A stretch of 9,417 nucleotides of DNA, from assembly GCA_021784715.1 (NCBI GenBank), contig JAJYHP010000038.1:1-9417 (forward strand). Direction: 5' to 3'. The stretch comes from a bacterium. Its GTDB lineage: Bacteria; Eremiobacterota; Eremiobacteria; Baltobacterales; Baltobacteraceae. Below, piece by piece: positions 1-6,627 of the stretch; position 1 is the stretch's first letter; every line of letters begins with the position of its first letter. The position numbers and the translations under genes are program-made. A model generated the notes under the pieces. The model did not search any database. It was not told where the DNA came from and saw only the letters and a program-made list of their open reading frames with translations.

Positions 1-2
1 TC

Positions 3-2396
3 TATCCGCCGAGCAACGGGCCGGGTTCCGGGCTCTACAAAACGACCGACGGCGGCGCGCACTGGACGCAATTGCGCGACGGGCTTCCGAGCATCGTCGG
101 GCGCATCGGCGTTGCGGTCGCCCCGAGCGATCCGCAGATCGTCTACGCGCGCGTCGATAGCGATCGCGCGCACGGCGGCATGTACCGTTCGAACGACGGC
201 GGAGCGCACTGGTTCAAAACCGACGGCGACATTCGCATCTGGAAACGCGGATGGTACTTCGGCGAGCTCGCGGTCGATCCGCAGAACCCCGAGACGCTCT
301 ACACGATGGATACCTCGACCTATCGCTCGACCGACGGCGGCAAAACCTTCGTTGCGATCAAAGGGCAGCCCGGCGGCGACGATTACCACCAACTCTGGAT
401 CTATCCGCAGGACCCCACGCACATGGTGCTCGGCGGCGACCAAGGCGTCGTCGTTACCGTCGATAACGCAAAGACGTGGAGTTCGTGGTACAACCAGCCG
501 ACGGCGCAGGTCTATCACATCAGCGTCGACGACGCATTTCCGTATCATATTTATGGTTCGCAGCAAGATTCCGGCGCCTTCTCGTTATTGAGCCGGAGTA
601 AATACACGCATCTCACTATGCGCGACTGGCAGCCTGTCGATGCTGGAAGCGAGAGCGGATGGCTCATCCCCGATCCGCGCAAGATCGGGCGTGTCATCGC
701 GGCCGCGCCGAGCGTCCTCGCCCCGCCGACGATCGAAGATACGACGACGGGTTGGGAGCAAAACATCGATCCCGAAGCGGCGCACCCGCATCATTTCTGG
801 CGCTATACGTGGACGCTGCCGCTCGCGCTCTCGAGCGTCGATCACCGCACGCTCTACTTCGGCACGCAACGGATCTTCCGCACGCGGAATTTCGGTTACA
901 GCTGGAAGATCGTCAGCCCCGATCTCACGCGCGCACACGGCGACGACCACCCCGCCAATCTCGATCCGGCGACGCTCGCCGATAATATCGGGCTCAAACG
1001 GCGCGGCGTCGTCTACGCGATCGCTCCCTCGCCGATCCGCGCGAATATCGTGTGGGCGGGCACCGACGACGGGCAGATATGGGTGACGACCGACGGTTGC
1101 AAGCACTGGCGCAACGTCACGCCCAAAGCGCTCACGCCTTGGAGCAAAGTCGGCATCATCGCCGCTTCGCACTTCAACCCGCAGGTCGCCTACGCGGCGA
1201 TCGATCGCCATCGGCTCGACGATCTTACGCCGTATATCTATCGAACCTCCGACGGCGGGAAAAACTGGACGCGCATCACCAACGGTATCCCGCCGCACGA
1301 TTTCGTGAACGTCGTGCGCGAAGATCCGCATCGTCCGGGATTGCTCTACGCCGGAACCGAGCGCGGTATGTTCCTATCGTTCGATAACGGCAACCACTGG
1401 GAGTCGTTTCAGCGGAACCTTCCGGTGACCTCGGTTCGCGATATCGTCGTCAAACACGGCGACATCATCATCGCCACGCAGGGACGCGGCGTCTACGTGA
1501 TGGACGACGTTGCGCGCTTGCGGCAAATCTCGCAAGCGAGTCTCAGCGCGCCGGCATATCTCTACGCTCCGGCGGTTACCTATCGCCTGAAGCCCTACAA
1601 CGACGAAGAGACGCCGATCCCCTACGATGAAGCGCATCTCGATAATCCGACCTACGGCATGCAGATCGATTACGCGATCGGGAAGCAGCCGACGACCCCG
1701 GTCGTGCTCGAAATTCGCGATGCGAAAGGAACCGTGTTACGGCGTTGGAGTTCGAGCCAGCACGTGACGGCGCCGAATCCGCAGAAGGTCGATATCCCCG
1801 CCTACTGGCTGCGCGCGATGCCGCTTCCGGGAGTCTCGCTCGGAACGCATCGGTTCGCATGGGATCTCCGCGCGGGTAGCCCGGGTGGGCCGCTGGTGCC
1901 GCCGGGCACCTACCGCGTGGTGCTGAAGGTCGACGGCAAGACCTACGCCCGTAATGCGACCTTGCTGCGCGATCCGCGCACGCATACCAGCAATGCGGAA
2001 CTCCGCGCGCAGTTTGCGTTCGCGCAGCGGCTCGACGCAACGATCCATCGCATCCGCGTCGCGCAATATGCGGCGCAGCGCCTCCTCGACGGCGGCAAAC
2101 TGAGCGCTGCTTCCAAGCACGAGTTGTTGACGAAGGTCATCGGCGTTCCGCCGACATCGAGCCCCGACGACTCGATTGGCAAAGCCTCGCTCGATTTCTC
2201 GAGCCTGTGGTACTTAGCCAACGCATACGGAGCGCTTGCATCGGCGGTCGGATCGGGGCAAGGGACGTTCGCGGAGGCGCCGCGGAACGCGACCGACCCC
2301 GGCGTAACCGCGACCATGCAGACGGCAAAACGCAAACTCGATGCGATTCTTGCCAAGACGTTGGCGCGACTCGCATCGCTCGAACGGGGGCACTAA
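3..2396 (+). CDS. BNR/Asp-box beta-propeller protein, sortilin (VPS10)-like, 5' end missing
   Basis: The reading frame is open from the left edge (first full codon at 3) to TAA at 2394-2396, giving 797 visible residues. A TTG at 72 is not a credible start, because a clear Asp box is encoded upstream of it. Numbering from codon 3, eight Asp-box motifs (S/T-x-D-x-G-x-x-W type) occur near residues 14-21, 63-70, 109-116, 152-159, 294-301, 362-369, 415-422 and 459-466, e.g. TTDGGAHW, TSDGGKNW, SFDNGNHW. The first four sit 43-49 residues apart, as expected for propeller blades. About residues 565-655 look like a FlgD-type Ig domain ending in PGTYRVVLKVDGKTY, followed by a helical tail. Relatives are usually about 1000 residues, exported, and labelled 'glycosyl hydrolase' or 'WD40/YVTN/BNR-like'; enzymatic activity is rarely shown. 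The signal peptide and first blades would lie upstream. I assign a fold, not a function: probably an exported binding or scaffold protein. Confidence 0.85.
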   Translation, partial: YPPSNGPGSGLYKTTDGGAHWTQLRDGLPSIVGRIGVAVAPSDPQIVYARVDSDRAHGGMYRSNDGGAHWFKTDGDIRIWKRGWYFGELAVDPQNPETLYTMDTSTYRSTDGGKTFVAIKGQPGGDDYHQLWIYPQDPTHMVLGGDQGVVVTVDNAKTWSSWYNQPTAQVYHISVDDAFPYHIYGSQQDSGAFSLLSRSKYTHLTMRDWQPVDAGSESGWLIPDPRKIGRVIAAAPSVLAPPTIEDTTTGWEQNIDPEAAHPHHFWRYTWTLPLALSSVDHRTLYFGTQRIFRTRNFGYSWKIVSPDLTRAHGDDHPANLDPATLADNIGLKRRGVVYAIAPSPIRANIVWAGTDDGQIWVTTDGCKHWRNVTPKALTPWSKVGIIAASHFNPQVAYAAIDRHRLDDLTPYIYRTSDGGKNWTRITNGIPPHDFVNVVREDPHRPGLLYAGTERGMFLSFDNGNHWESFQRNLPVTSVRDIVVKHGDIIIATQGRGVYVMDDVARLRQISQASLSAPAYLYAPAVTYRLKPYNDEETPIPYDEAHLDNPTYGMQIDYAIGKQPTTPVVLEIRDAKGTVLRRWSSSQHVTAPNPQKVDIPAYWLRAMPLPGVSLGTHRFAWDLRAGSPGGPLVPPGTYRVVLKVDGKTYARNATLLRDPRTHTSNAELRAQFAFAQRLDATIHRIRVAQYAAQRLLDGGKLSAASKHELLTKVIGVPPTSSPDDSIGKASLDFSSLWYLANAYGALASAVGSGQGTFAEAPRNATDPGVTATMQTAKRKLDAILAKTLARLASLERGH

Positions 2397-2412
2397 GGCC
2401 GCGCCGTCATTC

Positions 2413-2457
2413 CGGAGCTGTCGGCACCCGCATTTATGCGCGGGGCCGACAGCTCCG
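2413..2457. terminator. Strong hairpin between convergent genes, likely bidirectional transcription end
   Basis: Perfect 13-bp arms lie at 2413-2425 (CGGAGCTGTCGGC) and 2445-2457 (GCCGACAGCTCCG). After one bulged A at 2426 the stem continues with five more pairs, CCCGC (2427-2431) with GCGGG (2440-2444), closing an 8-nt loop. The hairpin lies in the 68-bp gap between the stop codons of two converging genes, so a role in ending or insulating both transcripts is likely. Neither strand has a U-run after the stem, so it is not a textbook intrinsic terminator. It could instead stabilise 3' ends, work without a U-tract, or be one copy of a dispersed palindromic repeat. Confidence 0.6.
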
Positions 2458-2464
2458 ATCGCGC

Positions 2465-4009
2465 TTACGGTGCGCTATACCAGGCGTCGAGATCGCGCTG
2501 GTAGTGCGCGAGCGACTGCGGGTTCAGGTAGATCATGTGGCCGACGCGATAGTAGTGGTAGGTAATATTACGCTGTAATGACGGCGGAATGCCGAGGTGT
2601 TCGAAGGTGTAGAGCGCCGCTTCGTAGGGAGTTGCGAAGTCGTAATATCCCATCGCGACGAAGACCTTCATGCTCGGTTCGTTGGTCATCGCAAATGCAA
2701 TGTCGGGGGCCACGTTGGTCGGCTGCATGCCGTGGTGCTTCCAATCCCAGCCGCCGCTCTTCGCGATGATGTTATAGACGCTGCTCCGGTAGGGGATCGG
2801 TGGATTGTACTTCAGCGTCTCGCGCAAGTATTGGTTGACCGCCGCCGTGAACGGATCGTCGATTGCGGCATCGGTCGGATCCCACGGCGCCGATGCTTGG
2901 TTGCCGTCGATGGTGGTGGTTTCATAGCGCGAATCGAGCCGCCCGACGATTTTTCCGCTGTTGCGCAGCAGTTGGTTCTCGAAGCGACCGTAGGGTATGC
3001 GTAGATTGGCGTTAAGAATATATTGCAGCGAGAGCCCGGTGTATTCGTGGATCTTATCGGCGATCGCCATGCGTTGCGATTGCGGTAATGCATCGCCTTG
3101 TGCGAGCGCAGTGAGGTAGGGGCCCATCGTGAAGCGCTCGACGCGCGCGAGGAACGGGCGCAGGTGCGCCGGCCGGTTGGGCACCGTGTGGTGATACCAC
3201 GCCGTCGCGGCCTCGGTCGGGAAGTAGAGGATGAAGCCCCAATCGCCGCCGCCGACCGCCGCGGGAACGTAGCCGAAATTCACGCTCCAATCGAGATTGA
3301 AATTGAGAATCGAGGACTGAAAGACGACGCCGTTGAGGCCGACGCCATCCTGCTGAAGGTCGGCGGCGAGGGCTGCGTCGCGCGTGGTGCCGTAGCTTTC
3401 GCCGAACAGATATTTCGGCGAGTTCCAGCGTCCGAATTTCCCGATATAATTTTGTACGAATTGCGCGAATGCACGTGCATCCTGATCGACTCCGAAGAAC
3501 ATCTTCGGCTTTCCGGCACCGATGATGCGGCCGAAACCGCTGTCGGGCATATCGATGAAGACCTCGTCGGTCTTATCGAGCAAGGTGTAGCCGTTGGGAA
3601 CGATACGATACGGCGGCGGGCCGGTGAGCGTTCCGCTGCCCGAGATCACGCGAACCGGTCCGAAGGAGCCCATGTGCAGCCACATCGTCGAGCTGCCCGG
3701 GCCGCCGTTATAGAAGAACGTGACCGGACGGTTGCTCGGTTGCGCGCCGTCTTTGGTATAGGCGACGTAGAAAACGCGTGCCGTCGGCTGATTCGCTTGG
3801 TTGTGCAGCGTAATCGTGCCGGCGCGCGCCGTGTAGTGAATCGTCTGTCCGTGAACCACGACGCTTCCGTGGGTGATCGAATCCGGGAAGCGCGCCGGAA
3901 CGCGCATCGGCGGCTTTTTCATCGGGGCTTTCGCAGGCGCAGCTTGGCCCGCAATGGGGAGCGAGATCGCAAGCGCGACGGCGCTCGCAAGCAAGCGAGT
4001 ACTTCTCAA
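2465..4009 (-). CDS. Secreted serine carboxypeptidase, peptidase family S10
   Basis: This 514-residue protein should remove C-terminal residues from peptides outside the cytoplasm. Residues 1-24 form a Sec signal peptide (basic MRSTR, hydrophobic core, A-x-A near 21-25), followed by a Pro/Lys-rich stretch. S10 hallmarks are present in order: the oxyanion-hole motif NGGPGSS at 101-107, the nucleophile elbow GESYG with Ser205, the Asp in GYYDFATP (Asp457), and the His in VGHMIY (His491). The Ser-Asp-His triad is therefore complete and the length fits the family. The start is TTG at 4009-4007, chosen because AGGAGG lies 6 nt upstream and the signal peptide begins right there. The gene follows the acyl-CoA ligase on the same strand after 30 bp, so co-transcription is likely. 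The substrate is unknown; bacterial members are usually annotated only as 'peptidase S10' or 'carboxypeptidase'. Some S10 relatives are acyltransferases, but nothing here argues for that. Confidence 0.93.
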   Translation of the reverse strand: MRSTRLLASAVALAISLPIAGQAAPAKAPMKKPPMRVPARFPDSITHGSVVVHGQTIHYTARAGTITLHNQANQPTARVFYVAYTKDGAQPSNRPVTFFYNGGPGSSTMWLHMGSFGPVRVISGSGTLTGPPPYRIVPNGYTLLDKTDEVFIDMPDSGFGRIIGAGKPKMFFGVDQDARAFAQFVQNYIGKFGRWNSPKYLFGESYGTTRDAALAADLQQDGVGLNGVVFQSSILNFNLDWSVNFGYVPAAVGGGDWGFILYFPTEAATAWYHHTVPNRPAHLRPFLARVERFTMGPYLTALAQGDALPQSQRMAIADKIHEYTGLSLQYILNANLRIPYGRFENQLLRNSGKIVGRLDSRYETTTIDGNQASAPWDPTDAAIDDPFTAAVNQYLRETLKYNPPIPYRSSVYNIIAKSGGWDWKHHGMQPTNVAPDIAFAMTNEPSMKVFVAMGYYDFATPYEAALYTFEHLGIPPSLQRNITYHYYRVGHMIYLNPQSLAHYQRDLDAWYSAP

Positions 4010-4015
4010 AATATT

Positions 4016-4021
4016 CCTCCT
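4016..4021 (-). promoter_or_regulatory. Shine-Dalgarno site of the S10 carboxypeptidase
   Basis: On the minus strand, AGGAGG (4021-4016) is followed by six bases (AATATT) and then TTG at 4009. It is the strongest ribosome binding site in the window, and it decides in favour of the rare TTG start. It lies in the 30-bp gap after the TAG stop of the acyl-CoA ligase, which suggests efficient independent initiation within a shared transcript. Confidence 0.85.
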
Positions 4022-4039
4022 ACAACCTCGTGCATCGGG

Positions 4040-5839
4040 CTATGCAACCGATTGGATTTTTGGATCGCTGCGGTAGAACTCGTCGATTGCCCCGGCATAC
4101 CGAGATTCGACAACGCGCCGTTTCACCTTCATCGAAGGAGAGAGTTCGCCCGATTCGATGCTGAATTCGCGCGGGATGACGATCGCCCGTCGAATCTGTT
4201 CGAAACTTCCCAGATCGGCAGTGCGCTTACGCACTTCGGCGGCAAAGAATGCCTGGACGTCCTCGCGTTTTGCGAGCTCGTCGACGGTCGCGTCGGCGGG
4301 GAGCGCTATTTCGGCGCGCAAGTTCTCCCAGTTGGGGCAAACGAGCGCACCCGGATAGGGGCGGCCGTCGCCGAATACCATCGCTTGCGCCACGAACATC
4401 GAGCGTTTGATCGCGCTCTCGACGCGTGCCGGGGCGACGAACTTTCCGGTCGCAGTTTTGAAGACTTCTTTTTTTCGATCGGTAATGGTGAGATAGCCGT
4501 TCTCGTCAACTTCACCGATATCGCCGGTGTGAAACCATCCGCCGGAGAGCACGGCTTGCGTCGCTTCGGGATCGCGATAGTAACCCAGCATCACCTGCCG
4601 TCCGCGCGTGAGGATTTCACCATCGGACGCGATGCTTACCTCGGCACCGGGAATGACCCCACCGACGCTTCCGTATTTGTTCTTCTCCGGATAATTGACG
4701 GTGACGACCGGAGAGGTTTCGGTGAGGCCGTAGCCCTGCATGATCGGCATGCCGAGCCCGAGATAGGTCATCGCGACATCGACGTGGAGCGCCGCGCTGC
4801 CGCTACTGAAGAATTTCATCGCATCTAAGCCGAGTCGAGCACGCACGTTGTCGAGCACCAACCGCTTTGCGGCCGCATATTGCAAGGAGAGCAGCGGATT
4901 GGCGCCGCCGAACGTCTTCGCGCGCGCCCAGTGTCGAGCGGTACGCAGCGCCCAGGGAACCAAGCGTGCCTGAAACCCACCCGCGCGTAGAGCGTTTCCG
5001 TTGATGCCGGCGAGGACGCGGTCGAAGATCCGCGGCACGCAGGTCATGTAATTCGGCCGCGCATAGAGGAGATCGGAAATTAAGTCGTTCGCGTCGTGGC
5101 AGATAAAGTAGGTCGGTTTCGCAAGGAAATAAATGAACATCATCGTCTGTTCGTAGATATGCGAAAACGGCAACACCGAAAGCACGCGATCTTGCGGCGT
5201 TAGGACGGCAAAAGCCCCGTAGAGCGAGGATTTCGCGTCGAAGGCGATGTTGTCGTGCGAGAGCATCACGCCCTTGGGGTTGCCGGTGGTGCCGCTGGTG
5301 TAGATGAGGATCGCTAGATCGTCCGGGGCGAGCGAGGCGTAATACGGCGTCGGCAGCGAGGGATCGGCTGCGCGTGCGCGCGCGCCCTCGCTCTCGAAGG
5401 CAGCGAGTGCAAACGGGCCCTTCGATTCAAAGACGATGGAACGCGGGAGGACGGGAATCGCAGCGCTCAAGGTTCGCAGCGTCGTTTCGGTATCGACGAT
5501 CAGCAACTTCGCTTCGGAATGCTTGAGGATGTAGGCGGTAATATCGCCTGCCTGCGTCGGGTAGATCGGGACGACGATGCATCCACTCATCAGGATGCCG
5601 AAACTCGTTGCGATCCAATCGACCGAATTATGACCGATCAGCGCGACGCGGTCGCCGCCTTGCAGCCCCGCGGCGCGAATCGCACAGGCGATATTTTTCG
5701 CTCGCTCGAGCAACTCGGTACTCGATATATCGACCCACCCGTCGCCGCGTCGCTCGGCGAGTGCGCGATCGCGGGGCTCCGAAAGCACGCGCGTAATGAG
5801 TTCAGGAAGCGTCTCGCGCTCCGACATCCAATCGATCAT
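4040..5839 (-). CDS. Long-chain fatty-acid--CoA ligase (AMP-forming)
   Basis: This 599-residue adenylate-forming enzyme activates fatty acids to acyl-CoA through an acyl-AMP intermediate, using ATP and CoA, in the cytoplasm or at the inner membrane face. Visible motifs are the phosphate-binding loop YTSGTTGNPKG (180-190), LPFSHIYEQ (223-231), FFSSGSAAL (343-351), the adenine-binding YGLTET (370-375), the ribose-binding Asp in WFHTGD (D440), the hinge DRKK (454-457), GKFVAP (465-470), and the C-terminal ELSPSMKVKRR with the probable catalytic Lys571. The layout and length match the FadD15/plant LACS-type long-chain clade rather than short E. coli FadD or acetyl-CoA synthetase. The start is ATG at 5839; no good Shine-Dalgarno precedes it, and an in-frame ATG at 5827 is an alternative. 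It lies 60 bp after comEA and 30 bp before the carboxypeptidase, all on one strand. Chain-length preference cannot be read from the sequence. Confidence 0.93.
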   Translation of the reverse strand: MIDWMSERETLPELITRVLSEPRDRALAERRGDGWVDISSTELLERAKNIACAIRAAGLQGGDRVALIGHNSVDWIATSFGILMSGCIVVPIYPTQAGDITAYILKHSEAKLLIVDTETTLRTLSAAIPVLPRSIVFESKGPFALAAFESEGARARAADPSLPTPYYASLAPDDLAILIYTSGTTGNPKGVMLSHDNIAFDAKSSLYGAFAVLTPQDRVLSVLPFSHIYEQTMMFIYFLAKPTYFICHDANDLISDLLYARPNYMTCVPRIFDRVLAGINGNALRAGGFQARLVPWALRTARHWARAKTFGGANPLLSLQYAAAKRLVLDNVRARLGLDAMKFFSSGSAALHVDVAMTYLGLGMPIMQGYGLTETSPVVTVNYPEKNKYGSVGGVIPGAEVSIASDGEILTRGRQVMLGYYRDPEATQAVLSGGWFHTGDIGEVDENGYLTITDRKKEVFKTATGKFVAPARVESAIKRSMFVAQAMVFGDGRPYPGALVCPNWENLRAEIALPADATVDELAKREDVQAFFAAEVRKRTADLGSFEQIRRAIVIPREFSIESGELSPSMKVKRRVVESRYAGAIDEFYRSDPKIQSVA

Positions 5840-5899
5840 CGTAGAGAAGTTTTTGCCCGCTCCGGCGCCTCTGACCTTTCCCCGCCGCAGAAGTTCAGA

Positions 5900-6523
5900 C
5901 TAGACGTGCAGGTATGGCCGTGCCTGCTCGAGGCGGGAGGGACTCATCCCGGCGACATCGAGGAGTTGGTCGAGCGCGTCGAAGGGCCCGTCGCGGCGGC
6001 GCACGGCGATGATGCGCTCGGCGAGGATCGGCCCGATCCCCGGCACCTCGGCAAGCGTTGCCGCGCCGGCGCCGTTGAGGTCGACACGGCGGCCGAGGAG
6101 GGAGGCCCCTTTCTTCGCGCGCTTGCTTTTCGCCGTGCGCGGGACGCGCAGCGTGCTGCGGCGCCGGGCCGGGGCCCCGATCTTCGGGACGAGCACCTCC
6201 TCGCCGTCGACGAGCGGGGCGGCGAGATCGACGCGATCGAGGTCGGCGCCGGGTCGCGCGCCCCCGGCTGCGGCGAGCGCCGCCTCCGCGCGCTGCCCCG
6301 TGGGAAAGCGGTAGAGCCCCGGGTGCGCGACCGCACCGGCGACGTCGACGAGCAGGGTTGCGGGCGGCGGCGCGTTTCGGTGCTTCGCCTTCCCCGGCGC
6401 TCCGTGCCGTGCCCCGGCGTGAAGCGAAGAGGCCGGCGCGACGACGAGCGGAGCCGGAGCGGGGTGGAAGGCGAGCAGCGCGATCAGCAGCGCGGCGGCG
6501 GGCAGGGCGAGCCAACGTTTCAT
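5900..6523 (-). CDS. comEA: ComEA-like helix-hairpin-helix DNA-binding protein with SLBB domain
   Basis: This 207-residue protein resembles ComEA, the membrane-anchored receptor that binds incoming double-stranded DNA during natural transformation. Residues 1-20 (MKRWLALPAAALLIALLAFH) form an N-terminal membrane anchor or uncleaved signal. An Ala/Pro-rich linker follows, then an SLBB-type domain at about 57-114 (VDVAGAVAHPGLY onward, ending DGEEVLVP). A basic Arg/Lys/Ser linker spans 119-140, and paired helix-hairpin-helix motifs span 146-206, with VDLNGAGAATLAEVPGIG followed by GPFDALDQLLDVAGMSP. The usual N-T-A after the first strand is N-G-A here. The ATG at 6523 is supported by GAAGGA at 6534-6529, five bases upstream. 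The gene is extremely GC-rich (80% in 6121-6180). It is divergent from leuS and may lead a run into the acyl-CoA ligase. No comEC or comF is visible, so a role in DNA uptake is family inference. An alternative is a general HhH/SLBB envelope DNA-binding protein. Confidence 0.88.
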   Translation of the reverse strand: MKRWLALPAAALLIALLAFHPAPAPLVVAPASSLHAGARHGAPGKAKHRNAPPPATLLVDVAGAVAHPGLYRFPTGQRAEAALAAAGGARPGADLDRVDLAAPLVDGEEVLVPKIGAPARRRSTLRVPRTAKSKRAKKGASLLGRRVDLNGAGAATLAEVPGIGPILAERIIAVRRRDGPFDALDQLLDVAGMSPSRLEQARPYLHV

Positions 6524-6605
6524 GCCGATCCTTCACGCGGATGCGCGCGCCGGAAAGCAGGCTGCGACCCCTGCGGTGGGCGGGCTTGCTTCGGTTGCGT
6601 ATGCT
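6524..6605. promoter_or_regulatory. Divergent comEA/leuS intergenic region
   Basis: This ~82-bp spacer separates the comEA ATG (6523, minus) from the likely leuS start (6606, plus), so promoters for both should lie here or just beyond. A TATGCT hexamer at 6600-6605 resembles a -10 box. It sits seven bases ahead of the second leuS ATG (6612), which would fit a leaderless leuS mRNA, but no convincing -35 is placed at 16-18 bp from it. No T-box leader is present: the spacer is too short and no T-box consensus is visible. No Shine-Dalgarno is seen before 6606 or 6612. Confidence 0.4.
6529..6534 (-). promoter_or_regulatory. Ribosome binding site of comEA
   Basis: GAAGGA on the minus strand (6534-6529) ends five bases before the ATG at 6523-6521. 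This supports the short start directly ahead of the hydrophobic anchor over any longer upstream reading. Confidence 0.6.
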
Positions 6606-6627
6606 ATGCAGATGGCCGCAGCATACG
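6598..6627. repeat. 8-bp perfect inverted repeat bracketing the leuS start codons
   Basis: CGTATGCT (6598-6605) and AGCATACG (6620-6627) are exact reverse complements separated by 14 bp. Arm centres are 22 bp apart, about two helical turns, as for a dimeric operator. Both candidate leuS ATGs (6606 and 6612) lie in the intervening loop. In RNA the arms would form a hairpin presenting the start codons in its loop. The right arm is within leuS codons 5-8 (from 6606), so part of the symmetry may be coincidental. Confidence 0.4.

Noticed and set aside
585..1331. A 248-codon minus-strand open frame within the BNR-repeat gene
   Set aside because: Low-complexity Arg/Asp/Val/Ala composition, no domain, and complete overlap with a well-supported gene carrying regular Asp boxes.
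3098..4828. A 576-codon open frame on the plus strand, antisense to the carboxypeptidase and the acyl-CoA ligase
   Set aside because: The opposite strand encodes two proteins with intact catalytic motifs. The antisense translation is Arg/Asp/Ala-rich with no recognisable domain, as expected when GC-rich codons avoid stops in the mirror frame.
6522..6605. N-terminal extension of leuS from ATG 6522
   Set aside because: The added 28 residues do not resemble a LeuRS N-terminus, the ATG overlaps the comEA start codon on the other strand, and no ribosome binding site precedes it. The family-like sequence begins at AAYDFQDIEQRW.
6524..6605. Possible T-box or leucine-responsive leader before leuS
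   Set aside because: Only about 82 bp separates the divergent starts. No T-box consensus, anti-terminator pairing or terminator stem was found.
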